Below are positions 1-9,091 of a stretch of 21,949 bases of DNA, in pieces. Numbering within the stretch: the stretch's first letter is position 1; the number at the start of each line of letters is the position of its first letter. The translations under genes were made by a program, and so were the position numbers. The notes beneath the pieces are model-generated. The model was not told where the DNA came from. It made no database searches and was given only the letters and a program-made list of their open reading frames with translations. The stretch is taken from positions 1 through 21,949 of the forward strand of contig MPUH01001180.1 of the NCBI GenBank assembly GCA_001970955.1, given 5' to 3'. This stretch comes from Stentor coeruleus (taxonomy: Eukaryota > Ciliophora > Heterotrichea > Heterotrichida > Stentoridae).

Positions 1-123
1 ACCCTCCTAGTGGAAAAAAGCATAAAATCAAGCTGGAATAATAAATTATACTTAGAAGTGAGAGATATTCATATCAACATACCTGCGCAGATTTATTTAG
101 TAATATATATTGTTAAACATTAG
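1..123 (+). CDS. Possible 3' end of a gene cut by the left edge
   Basis: From base 1 a plus-strand frame stays open for 40 codons and ends with TAG at 121-123. The encoded tail (beginning TLLVEKSIKSSWNNKLYLEV) has a mix of charged and hydrophobic residues that would suit a real C-terminus. No domain is recognisable and no start is visible, because the frame runs off the window. In AT-rich DNA a 40-codon open stretch can arise by chance, so this is only a candidate. Bases 124-286, up to the stop of the next gene, hold nothing I recognise. Confidence 0.25.
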   Translation, partial: TLLVEKSIKSSWNNKLYLEVRDIHINIPAQIYLVIYIVKH

Positions 124-286
124 TTTAGACTAGGACTTGAATTTTCTCATTATATAGTGCTAAACAATATTATCAATTCACTTTATATATTAACGGCAAT
201 TATTATGGCTTTAAAATCTCCATTACTATTATTCATTTTTATATTGTGATTAAATAATATAAGCTAACAGAAATGCTTAACTTAAA

Positions 287-1192
287 CTAAAATTTGACTT
301 GAGTTTTCTGTTGTCCTCTGCATTTACACGAAGATCCTTTAGAGTAAAAATTGCTGCAATATCTGCACAAAGAATGATTATAAAAAGGATGTTGCTCATA
401 GCAGAGCAAAGCACCTTGACATACAGAGCACTTCTGCATTCTAAATGAATAAACACAGTATTTGCATAATTGTTTACAGCAGTTTGAAGATAATTCAAAG
501 TCTTTAATCTCATAAGACTGCTTACATGCTGCACAAAGCGAATTCAAAATGCTCATTCCTCTTTCCACTTGCAAACCGTAGTACTGAAATACTTGAAATA
601 CATTGTTTTTTTTCATAGCTTCATTAGCAAAGCACTTAGAAACCTCAGGATTAATTAAAGCATACTTAATGCATTTCAAGTTTGTTTGCCTTATCGCTGC
701 AATCTGCCCAGCGAATATTATAAAAGCGGCAATATGGCATTTTGCTGCTTCTTCATTAGGGTATCCATATATGCCTGTTGATATTCCAGGAGAAATAATA
801 GTGGCTAGTTTATGTTCATCTGCTAATTTGAATGAGTTGACCAGGGTGCTAACAAGAATATTTGAACTTTCACGAGAAGCATTTCCGATGGGCCCTACAG
901 CTTGGATAATACCACTATAATAAGCACTAAGTTTTCCTGATTTTGTCAATGCAACATAGCCAGGCTTTATAGAACCTTTAGTTGCACAATAATTTCGGCA
1001 TTCTTCTTCATATTCATCCCCTGCAAGATCTCTTACAATTTTGGCTAAGCCCCCTGAGTTTTCTAGTCTGTCATTTGCTGGGTTAACTAAGATATCAGCT
1101 TCTATATCAAAGATATTCCCTTCATAGATTTCTAAAGTGATTGAATTGAGCACAGCTGAAAGAATTTTTGAGACTGGGTAGGTTTCGCCCAT
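287..1192 (-). CDS. Macro-domain protein with C-terminal Cys/His-rich zinc-binding tail
   Basis: 301 aa, ATG start at 1192, TAG stop at 287-289. Residues about 18-190 form a macro domain, the fold that binds ADP-ribose and in some members removes it from proteins. Visible motifs are NPAN (37-40), SGGLA (46-50), QAVGP (97-101) and GISTGIYGYP (136-145), the phosphate-binding loop. The sequence is closest in style to PARP9/14-type macro domains. Residues 220-291 carry about 15 Cys/His: C220-x2-C223, C238, C239, C243-x2-C246, C255-x2-C258, C264, H268, H273, C276-x2-C279, C289, C291. This fits two or more zinc sites, perhaps RING-like or treble-clef, but I cannot name the family. ADP-ribose reading or erasing coupled to protein or RNA binding is an inference. 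No signal peptide or membrane segment is seen. The next gene upstream is on the same strand, 779 bp away. Confidence 0.85.
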   Translation of the reverse strand: MGETYPVSKILSAVLNSITLEIYEGNIFDIEADILVNPANDRLENSGGLAKIVRDLAGDEYEEECRNYCATKGSIKPGYVALTKSGKLSAYYSGIIQAVGPIGNASRESSNILVSTLVNSFKLADEHKLATIISPGISTGIYGYPNEEAAKCHIAAFIIFAGQIAAIRQTNLKCIKYALINPEVSKCFANEAMKKNNVFQVFQYYGLQVERGMSILNSLCAACKQSYEIKDFELSSNCCKQLCKYCVYSFRMQKCSVCQGALLCYEQHPFYNHSLCRYCSNFYSKGSSCKCRGQQKTQVKF

Positions 1193-1971
1193 GTTCTATA
1201 ATTATAATTAGGATAATAATTCTAATATTAAAGATGGACTTAAGGTTTTTGCACTTATATTTTAGGTGTAATAAATTTATGTGCTAGATAGAGATTTGAA
1301 AAATGCACGGCTTGGTTAAATTGTTAATTTTCTATAGTACAATATTTAAAAAATGAGAGTTAATCATCATTTTATAGTGAATTTTATGATAAAATATTAA
1401 CTTTGATAATAAATATAGGTATAAGCACGTGCTTTTTATATTCATATGATAAAGTTAATTTAAAAAAAATCTGAAATGTTTTAGAAAAATACTGTATAAA
1501 GAGAAATTTGAAAATTACTTGGATAATAAATCTTTAACGCAATTGAGAATTATGTAGTTTGATTATACGAGTGATAAACTATGATTTATGTTATAAGTAT
1601 GCTTAAATTTTCATTCAAAATTCAATTAAGCTAACATATCCTCAAAAATTAATCCCATATACCTAATTTTCACTAAAAAATTCTCTACAATAATAATATA
1701 AATGGCCAAATTTTCATATGCAAAAACACAATTTATAACTAATCTTTAAAAAAATAAATCAAAAATTCTCACATACAAATTTATCATGTAATACATATAT
1801 ATTTTATTTTCCAAACACCCTTCCACATAATCATATTACTAACTGGCCAAAACATTGCTCAGCCAGTCAATCATTAAATTACTCCAAATTACACAACACT
1901 ATCNTCCACATAATCATATTACTAACTGGCCAAAACATTGCTCAGCCAGTCAATCATTAAATTACTCCAAA
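1193..1971. other. Intergenic spacer with strand-skew switch and single-N gap
   Basis: About 780 bp between two minus-strand genes. No convincing gene, tRNA or structured RNA is visible. The left part is G-rich on the plus strand (14 G to 4 C in 1261-1320) and the right part C-rich (13 C to 1 G in 1621-1680), with the change near 1600. It contains the left copy of an 82-nt direct repeat and an N at 1904. Confidence 0.6.
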
Positions 1972-1986
1972 TTACACAACACTATC
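1822..1986. repeat. 82-nt direct repeat flanking a single N
   Basis: Bases 1822-1903 are repeated exactly at 1905-1986, separated only by the N at 1904. The right copy contains the last codons and TAA stop of the arrestin-domain gene, and the left copy contains the same codons again. An exact repeat touching an unknown base on both sides is what two unmerged overlapping contig ends would give, so the duplication is probably an assembly artefact and not a feature of the genome. Confidence 0.85.
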
Positions 1987-3096
1987 CCTCTCTTCCACAT
2001 ACAACATATTTTTCATCTCAGGGGCAAAATAGCAAATTGGTGCTTCAAGAGGGTCCCAATCCAACGGCAATAAAACTTCCTCTTTTCCATAAAAAACATG
2101 TGGGTTAACATGAAAAGGTATCCTAACAACAACAGGCCTCCTATTAAAAACCACATCATAAAACACTCTCATCTCCACAAAATACCTGCAACTTATCAAA
2201 GGTGTCAAATTGCTACTAGGATTCAATTCTTCACTAAACCCTTTTAACTCAACAGCATAATCAAAATCTTTTTCATATACTCTATTTGAATGAGAATTTA
2301 TCCAAGCAGCTCTTTCTATTTTTGAAATGATTTTTGCACTATGAAAATTCCCTTTACGAGTTGATAATGTAATATCTGAAAATACTAAAGCTGTAACATG
2401 ATTTACAGGAACTTGACATAATGAGTTATCTGGTTCAAGATTAAATTTAACTTCACTGTTTATAGAGCTATGCTCGGAATTTTTTATGTGGAGATGAAGT
2501 TTTGTTGTACCTCGACTGGTAAAACAGCAACTTGGGACTATTGAGGATATTTCCATTGATGAAGTTGGCTTTGATAGGCTATCACGATTTTTTATTGTTA
2601 TGATACGGGAGTGCACTTGGCTTGTTTCTTTGTGGTTTGATAGAAGCTTAGCGGAAATGTGGTAGAAGATTTCAGCTTTGAGATAGTGGCCTGATGAGTC
2701 TTCGCCAGAAAAATTTAAAGTCGCTGGAGCATAAAATGGTACTTTAAAGCTGAAAGGGAAGATGTAATGACCTGGCTGAAGAGCATCCCAAGTTTGAAGA
2801 ATTTCTTCTATATTAAAAACCTCAGAGCGCTCTTCTACCAAAGGAGCAACCTTTATTACTTTATCATAAACAATAACAGTCTCAACACTTTTTACAACAA
2901 TTTTTAGTGAAGCTAGTGGTACATTTTTTATAATGTTTAAACATACCTCACCAGTCGCATTTTCACCAGATACATAGGAATAGCAATCTAAGACTATGAA
3001 AATGTAATTTTTTATAGGTCCTGATAAGTAATCATTGTCAAAGTGCGAAGTTGGGTATTTAATTTGCTCAGAATTTTGATTTGTATGCTTTTCCAT
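1972..3096 (-). CDS. Arrestin-domain-containing protein
   Basis: 374 aa, ATG at 3096, TAA at 1972-1974. Residues about 28-170 resemble the N-terminal arrestin sandwich: the opening strand NYIFIVLDCYSYVSGENATG, then HYIFPFSFKVPFYAPATLNF (110-129), the motif typical of alpha-arrestin/ARRDC and Vps26-like proteins. Residues about 185-340 resemble the C-terminal arrestin sandwich, with a long strand-rich region ending at RRPVVVRIPFHVNPHVF (319-335). Arrestins act in the cytosol as adaptors for membrane receptors, ubiquitin ligases or endocytic coats; the partner here is unknown. No PPxY motif is visible, so the ubiquitin-ligase link of classical alpha-arrestins is not supported. The C-terminal codons lie inside the duplicated block at the N gap, but the stop is present in both copies. 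Confidence 0.8.
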   Translation of the reverse strand: MEKHTNQNSEQIKYPTSHFDNDYLSGPIKNYIFIVLDCYSYVSGENATGEVCLNIIKNVPLASLKIVVKSVETVIVYDKVIKVAPLVEERSEVFNIEEILQTWDALQPGHYIFPFSFKVPFYAPATLNFSGEDSSGHYLKAEIFYHISAKLLSNHKETSQVHSRIITIKNRDSLSKPTSSMEISSIVPSCCFTSRGTTKLHLHIKNSEHSSINSEVKFNLEPDNSLCQVPVNHVTALVFSDITLSTRKGNFHSAKIISKIERAAWINSHSNRVYEKDFDYAVELKGFSEELNPSSNLTPLISCRYFVEMRVFYDVVFNRRPVVVRIPFHVNPHVFYGKEEVLLPLDWDPLEAPICYFAPEMKNMLYVEERDSVV

Positions 3097-3988
3097 TTAT
3101 TTCGCCTAGTTGACTCTGTGACCTTTTTATGTAATATTATCCCTAAGTTAGGTGAAAAAAATAGTAAAGTGGTGAAGATTTTATAGGAATAATGAAAATA
3201 TGCTAGAAATAGTATAATTAGAGGTTTTATGAGAGAAGAAGTTTGTGGTTTTAAGCCATTTTATTTTGTAGGAGATTAAGCTTTGGTAAAGAGTTTTTAA
3301 TTATCACATAATTTAGATTGAAAGAATGCTTGGTCTTAGTTATTTTGAATTAATTTAATGATAAGGTAATTTGTGTATGGCGATAATTATTGATAAATTC
3401 TTGTGATTTTTTTTAGCTGTAATGACAAAACTTTTGATTTAAAGTTTATTTTGTATACTCAATTTTTAATGTAATAATATTAAGCCCAGCTATAGTATAT
3501 TTTTTATATATATAAATAATGCAAAACAGGTTTTATGGAGTATAGGGAATTAATAGAAATACCTCCTTTTAGGCATTTATTTCTAAGTAAATTCTAGGTT
3601 TAAAAACTTATTAAATAATGTAATTATTTTATTTCTTTGAGTTGGCAAGCACAAAAAGAAAATTTATCAATTATTATCCTATAAAAAAGTTATTTTATTA
3701 GCAATTGAACTTAATAAATATCTCAAACTCCATCTTATCTCAAATAAATATCATTCTCATTAAATAAAATTGTGTCATAGATAAAATATTGTAAAAAATA
3801 CAATCATAAATCAAAACACTATTAAAATCTAAATTAAACCCTTAAATCAATCTAAGTCCTTTACTATAAACATCTCGCATCTACAAAATTATACGAAAAA
3901 TCATCATTAAAAATACTGCCCACATTAAAATTCTCTACAAATCCTATCCAATCCAAAAGCCTTCTTTAAATTTTTTACTATCATAAAT
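3097..3988. other. Intergenic spacer with strand-skew switch
   Basis: About 890 bp between two minus-strand genes. I see no gene or RNA. It is very AT-rich. The left part is G-rich on the plus strand (13 G to 1 C in 3181-3240) and the right part C-rich (12 C to 3 G in 3721-3780), switching near 3660. Confidence 0.6.
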
Positions 3989-4792
3989 TTAAGAAATATT
4001 TAAAAACTGCAACAATTTGCGTTTCCTATTTCTCAAGGCAGGGTCCATTGCTCCTCTCTTAATCTCACTGGCTGTATTTGCCATATCTCTAATCGCTTCA
4101 TTACGTGAATTATCACATATCAAATAAAGCTGCCTAAGCACATCAGATTTCTGCCCAGAGAAATCTTCTAAAACATTACTTGTCCAATTAAAATTCTTCA
4201 TATACATATCCAATATTTTCTTAGCTTTATTAACTTGTGGGGATACATTTGGAAACTCTTTCATATCCTGACAAGCACCTTCAATCCTTTTAAGTGCTTC
4301 TTCTCTTAATATTTTTTTCGATCCACATGAATTTGCTTTGTTTATTTCTTCAATTAAACTACTATCTAAAGATATATTCATACTTTTTCTATAGTTCCTT
4401 TTTTTTCTAGCATTATTTTTTGTTTTATCTAACAAAGGTGTGAATGAGACAATCCTTTCTGCTAATTGTGAAGAAGCTCTACCATTTCTATGGAATGATA
4501 AAGGCTTGCGGGATAAGTATAGAGCTGTTGGATTAAGAAAAATGTTTTCTTTGCCATACATTTTTTCGTGAGGATTTGGGAATTGGATTGATGGTGTGCA
4601 TGGAATACGAAGTTTTATTGGCTTTGGGGATTCATCTGCGCTTTTAAGTCTTGAGAGGAAATTTTTATGTTCTGTTTCGTATATAGAATCGGTAATGCTG
4701 TAGGAAAAAGGAGTGGCTTTTGAATATATTGGAGGTTTTAGGGTTAAAGATGGAAGCAGAGTGTTTAGGTCAGTGGTTTTGGACTTGGACAT
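3989..4792 (-). CDS. Hypothetical basic protein
   Basis: 267 aa, ATG at 4792, TAA at 3989-3991. I do not recognise the family. The first 130 residues are Ser/Pro/Thr-rich and probably disordered, with a cluster around residues 78-120 (including YGKENIFLNPTALYLSRK). There is a strongly basic stretch near 123-135 (KTKNNARKKRNYRK). The last 120 residues are more helical and charged, ending RNRKRKLLQFLNIS. No membrane segment, signal peptide or catalytic motif is visible. The start lies only 51 bp downstream of the stop of the kinase gene on the same strand, so its promoter must sit in those 51 bp or inside the kinase gene, or the two may share a transcript. Confidence 0.7.
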   Translation of the reverse strand: MSKSKTTDLNTLLPSLTLKPPIYSKATPFSYSITDSIYETEHKNFLSRLKSADESPKPIKLRIPCTPSIQFPNPHEKMYGKENIFLNPTALYLSRKPLSFHRNGRASSQLAERIVSFTPLLDKTKNNARKKRNYRKSMNISLDSSLIEEINKANSCGSKKILREEALKRIEGACQDMKEFPNVSPQVNKAKKILDMYMKNFNWTSNVLEDFSGQKSDVLRQLYLICDNSRNEAIRDMANTASEIKRGAMDPALRNRKRKLLQFLNIS

Positions 4793-4843
4793 ATAGGCTA
4801 GATAAGTTCGAATTTATATAATGAGGATTTAAAAAGGAATAAT

Positions 4844-6727
4844 TTATAAATTACATGAGAGCCAATTGTGAGAAAGAGCCTCATCACAGCTCAAACGGGT
4901 GATAGGATTTTTGTTTAGCAGGGCATTAACAAAGTCTCGAGCCGATTTCGAATACTTCGTCCATTCTGTATCATTAAAACTCACATCTTTTGTCTGAGTG
5001 ATCTCCATTAACTCTTCTTTTGAGTAGCTGAAAAAAGGTAGCTTCCCAGTAAAGTAAGCATACGCAATGACTCCAACACTCCACAAATCAGCCTTCAACG
5101 AGTACATCCCAGCAAAAACCTCAGGCGCCGTATACCCTAAAGTCCCACATCTAAACTCTTTATTCTCATTAGGCAATATATATGTGGATAAGCCAAAATC
5201 AATAATCTTTACAAAAGTTTCCCCATTATCCTCATAAACCAAAATATTCTCAGGCTTTAAATCCCTATGCATAACCCCAAGTTTATGCAAATGAGACAAA
5301 GCTAGCAAAATTTTCTTTACAATATTTTTTATAATTTTTTCATTAGCATTTTCCCCTCTGATTTTTTTAAGTAATTCTCCACCTTTGACTAGTTCCATGA
5401 CAATAATAATGTTTTTATGTGAATCAAAAATATCTTTGATTTTTATAATCCCTGGGTGATTAAAGTTGCTGAGGATTGAAATTTCTTTACGCATCATTTC
5501 TCTTTCTGCTTGATCAAGCATACGCTTGCTTATAAATTTTGCTGCAAATTTTTCTCCTGTAGTGATTTCTTGAGCTATATAAACTTCAGAGAATTTACCA
5601 TGTCCGATTCTATCTTCGAGTTTGAAGAAGTCTTTGAATTTACGCATTCCTCCTGCCATTCGTATAGCTTCTGAGTATTGTTGGCGTATAAGAGTTGAAG
5701 AAAAATTGAAGGTTATCCTTTCATCGTATTGAGATGAATATATTAGGGATAAATTGCAATCCTTTTCTTTTGTTATGCATTTTTCTAGGAAAATCACGTC
5801 TTCTAAAGTGTTTTTTTCATTATGAAGGAGGAGGAAGCATTGTTTGATTTCAAGATAGCGTTTTAGCCATTTGCCATGAAATAATACTTTAACATTAACT
5901 CGATTTGATTTGCCTGATGATGACTGTGATATTGGATATTTGACTCTAGGGGTTTTTAAACGCATTGTGGCTTCGCTTTTCCATGCATCACTACGAAAAC
6001 AATGTTTGATCCTTGGTATTAACCATTGCTGTGAAGTAAAAAAAATATAAAACTCATCCACAGTAAGATCTTTACCATTAGCAGAGAACTTTTCATAGAT
6101 TGTATTGACGAAAGCTTCAGATACTTCTTTGGCCTTAAGTATAGTTTCATTGGCTGAGCCCAATGTACTTGTAGATGAGTTAAAAGGATTAAGTTTTATA
6201 CTTTTGTTTTGGCTCAGAAAAGATCCTTGACTCGCATCAGCAGAATTCGTTTTAGTTATCCCTTGCAGACTAGCCACAACTTCTTGTATTAATGAATTGA
6301 ACTAAGTAAATTTTACTGTTATTGAAAACTCTTCCTTGTCTATACACTGGTCATTTTTTAGATCACACAGCTTAAAAATCTCGTTGCAAATACCGTCATT
6401 ATCATTTTTCGAGTATTTTTCCATAGCCCAAAAAAATTGATCTTCGTCTATATATCCGTCGCTATCATTGTCCAACATATCAAATAAGCGCTCTCCAAGT
6501 ACACCCTTAATAAAAATTACAGGTAAAGGTATAAAAGTCAAAAATATGCTTTTTTCTAAGAGCTTTTTAGAGTTATTTCTGATGCATAGCTCTTTGAAAA
6601 GAAGCTTTAAAAATTCGACGTCTTTAATCGACACTAAGTTGATCTTACTACTTGGATATTTCAGATTAATTGGAGCTTGTGTTGCTGCCTTACTGTGAAT
6701 TAACGCGATGCTCTTGCAAGAACCCAT
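4844..6727 (-). CDS. EF-hand/PH/CAMK-type protein kinase (CDPK7-like), one 15-nt intron
   Basis: Two exons, 6317-6727 (137 codons) and 4844-6301 (485 codons plus TAA), joined by the intron 6302-6316, give 622 aa. Unspliced, an in-frame TAG would end the protein after the EF hands, and the kinase part would have no ATG in its N-terminal region (the first Met-like position is GTG). The N-terminus MGSC suggests myristoylation and palmitoylation. EF hand 1 has its loop at 86-97 (DNDSDGYIDEDQ), with Gln instead of Glu at position 12. EF hand 2 has its loop at 122-133, ending in Glu. A degenerate third EF-like stretch lies near 200-225 and a PH-like domain near 263-357. The kinase has IGHGKFSEV (369-377), Lys392, HRDLKPEN with Asp484, DFG at 505-507 and APE at 529-531. 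This order matches the apicomplexan CDPK7 architecture. A calcium-responsive kinase at membrane phosphoinositides is inferred. Confidence 0.9.
6302..6316 (-). other. 15-nt spliceosomal intron
   Basis: On the minus strand the sequence is GTAAAATTTACTTAG, with GT donor and TAG acceptor. It sits between codons (phase 0) and its last three bases are the in-frame TAG. Removal joins EF hand 2 directly to its exit helix (SIT then FNSLIQEVV). The length matches the known 15-16 nt introns of Stentor. The boundary is inferred from frame and domain continuity, not from RNA. Confidence 0.88.
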
Positions 6728-7330
6728 TTTAATATTATATACTGGTAATGATTACATTAAAATATTTAACTTTATTTTTGAAACCCATTTTTAAGCCTGT
6801 TTATTCAACATAACCTAATAAGTATAAAATAATATTTACTATTTATCAAGATATGTATATAGATCTTTATTCATCATATACTTTAATTGGTTAAAAACAT
6901 AATACTAAACATTTGAATATGGGTGAATATTATGGTTTACATATGAATTATATATGGAAAAATGTGAATGAATACATCAAAATTTTTAGTTATATAAATT
7001 ATTAGATTATATTTATATTGGGAAAAGCCCTTGAATTTTGATTATTTTTGATTAGTTTTATATAATAATTTTGATATGTACAAGCATAAATATATGCATT
7101 TTTTAAGTTATAATAACTAGCTGTAGATGATTAATAATAAAGCTTTACATAAAAATTATATGAATTCAAAAGTTATGCATTCTGATGTAAAATTGAAGTA
7201 TTAACTATATTTTATAAAGATTTTTGGTGTTTTGTAGGAAATAGGAAGGATTCGGTTGTAAAAAAATTATCATGTTTAACAGATTTAGGCTTGGAATCAG
7301 AACTAGTTTTTAAGAAGAATTTTGAGATGA

Positions 7331-7473
7331 TAGAATTCATGACAATTGTAAGGGGACTAAATTGATTTAATTTTGAATTAAACTATAATAAAAATACAAA
7401 GNTAGAATTCATGACAATTGTAAGGGGACTAAATTGATTTAATTTTGAATTAAACTATAATAAAAATACAAAG
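7331..7473. repeat. 71-nt direct repeat flanking a single N
   Basis: Bases 7331-7401 are repeated exactly at 7403-7473, separated only by the N at 7402. The left copy stops at the N, while the right copy continues into a GCGAT-rich segment. This again fits unmerged contig ends. The break lies just before a sequence that recurs elsewhere in the window (7518-7545), which may be why the assembly stopped here. Confidence 0.85.
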
Positions 7474-7486
7474 ATGAAGCAATTTG

Positions 7487-7545
7487 GCGATCAGGAATTG
7501 TGAGCAAGTTGCGATAAAATAGTCAAGCGATAATTCCTAACTAAT
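7487..7545 (+). repeat. Dispersed 28-nt motif with GCGAT units, copy 1
   Basis: Bases 7518-7545 match 17520-17547 at 27 of 28 positions (shared core AGTCAAGCGATAATTC, with one C/T difference at 7537). Just upstream, GCGAT occurs at 7487-7491 and 7511-7515, and again inside the motif at 7527-7531, which is striking in such AT-rich DNA. The sequences on both sides of the 28 nt differ between the two copies. This could be the end of a mobile element or a short binding site. No inverted partner was found in the window. Confidence 0.5.
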
Positions 7546-8255
7546 ACTAATATATAAATATTATTTGCTTATAGAGTGGAGTAATGTTTTACATAATAAC
7601 CCTTGCTAAAATTAATAATTCTATGTTTTGTTTAAATCAAATCAACCTTTGAAATACAAATAGTCTAGAAATTTCAATTAAAAACAAACTTATTCTATTG
7701 ATTTATATTCAAAATTATTTTATAATTTCCAACATGTTTAGTTGTCACATATAATTTTATTATCGTCGTATCAACTGTATTATTAGTATTTTAGCAAGAT
7801 ATAAATATTTAAAATCATAATAAATATTAGCATTTTAATTAAAATTTCCTCAAAATAACATAAAGCCATCACATTCACGATTTGTTATAAACTTTTCCTA
7901 TATAAAATACTAAAAACTTTTATAATCATCAAACTATATATAAATATCCTATTCATCAACCACAATTTTTTATACTTTATCTACGCTTTATAAAAAAGTA
8001 TTTCCATATATTTTCCTCTATATATTTCAAACTTTCTAATTTAAATCCTAATAAGACCTTACTTATAAAAAGTCATTAAATAAGTATTATTTTCACTATA
8101 GCCTTTATAGAAATTTAATTAAAACTTTTCCAATATAAACCAAAGTGTAAATTCTTATAAAATATACCCAAGTTTACTATAACTTTATATGTCGATAAAA
8201 ATCCCTATCTAAGATTTACCTAGTCAACATTTTTATATAAAAGTATTTCACTGAT

Positions 8256-9071
8256 ATGCAAGCTTCGGATTTTGTCTTTGCCTTGCGTCAAGTATCAGCG
8301 AAAAACACAGTAATGGTCTATGAAAATTTCAGTAGTATCAAACCTCTGCAGATTGAACCAGGCAAAATACTCAATAACAGATATGGTCAATTTCATCATG
8401 AAGCATTAATTAAAGATATTTCAAGTAAAGTTTTAGACCTGAAAGGGCAGAGCTTTATAAGATGTCTAAGCCCAACACCCGAATTATGGACTAAAGCTTT
8501 ACATATGAGGACTCAAATATTATATAGGCCTGATATTTCAATGATAGTAGGATCACTAAATATAAAACCTGGGAGTATAGTCATTGAAGCTGGTACAGGA
8601 AGTGCTTCACTATCAATGGCTTTAATTCGTGCCTTAGTTCCATCAGGTAAACTTTTTACCTTTGAATTCAATGAAACCCGAGCCCAGCAAGCTAAAGATG
8701 AATTCGAAAGCTTAGGACTTTCCCCAAATGTTGTCAGTGAGCATCGTGACGTTATAGAAAAAGGTCTCAAACACGAAGGGTATACTTCAGTTAATGCCAT
8801 CTTCTTAGACTTGCCAAACCCTTGGGAATTAGTCAAAGAAGCTTATGAAGTCCTAGCCCCTTCTGGCACTCTCTGCACATTTTCTCCATGCATCGAGCAA
8901 GTCCAAAGAAATTGCGAAGCCATGGAAAAGCACGGTTTTGGATACATTCGAACCATAGAAACCCTATCAAGGCCATTAACTATAAAAAAAACCGAACAAA
9001 AACTAGGAATCTATCATGACGCTCCTGAAGAAAGACTCCATACTGGGTATTTGACTTTTGCTCATAAATAA
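8256..9071 (+). CDS. TRM61: tRNA (adenine(58)-N1)-methyltransferase catalytic subunit (Trm61)
   Basis: 271 aa, ATG at 8256, TAA at 9069-9071, close to the usual length of the family. With its partner Trm6 it methylates N1 of A58 in the T-loop of tRNAs, including initiator tRNA, in the nucleus. The Rossmann fold is clear: SAM-binding motif I EAGTGSASLS at 111-120, acidic loop FEFNETRA at 136-143, and the catalytic DLPNPW at 185-190 with Asp185. The N-terminal part carries the small beta-barrel region (KILNNRYGQFHHEALI), then FIRCLSPTPELWTKAL before the fold, both characteristic of Trm61. The C-terminus HTGYLTFAHK is the normal end of the protein. Trm6 is not in this window. The next gene, on the same strand, starts 20 bp after this stop. 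Confidence 0.95.
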   Translation: MQASDFVFALRQVSAKNTVMVYENFSSIKPLQIEPGKILNNRYGQFHHEALIKDISSKVLDLKGQSFIRCLSPTPELWTKALHMRTQILYRPDISMIVGSLNIKPGSIVIEAGTGSASLSMALIRALVPSGKLFTFEFNETRAQQAKDEFESLGLSPNVVSEHRDVIEKGLKHEGYTSVNAIFLDLPNPWELVKEAYEVLAPSGTLCTFSPCIEQVQRNCEAMEKHGFGYIRTIETLSRPLTIKKTEQKLGIYHDAPEERLHTGYLTFAHK

Positions 9072-9091
9072 TTAGTATCATTCTTATAATT

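Larger units (their letters stand above)
6728..8255. other. Divergent intergenic region, N gap and dispersed repeat
   Basis: About 1.5 kb between divergently transcribed genes, so it should hold both promoters, though no defined element can be named. No gene or tRNA was found. G dominates on the left (10 G to 3 C in 6901-6960) and C on the right (11 C to 0 G in 7921-7980), with the switch near 7600. It also holds an N gap at 7402 with 71-nt repeats and the 28-nt dispersed motif at 7518-7545. Confidence 0.6.

Noticed and set aside
603..920. Plus-strand open frame opposite the macro-domain gene
   Set aside because: It lies fully inside the macro-domain coding sequence on the other strand and shows no domain of its own. 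The same applies to other antisense frames over the arrestin, Trm61, eIF2B-epsilon, PKG, B-box and ankyrin-kinase genes.
4800..4830. GTTCGAA-like tRNA T-loop motif
   Set aside because: The spacer is only 51 bp, with no acceptor, D or anticodon arm around it.
4844..6277. Kinase as a separate gene starting at 6277
   Set aside because: The codon at 6277 is GTG, not ATG. The frame is open back to the TAG at 6302-6304, which is the end of a good 15-nt intron, so the kinase is the second exon of the EF-hand gene.
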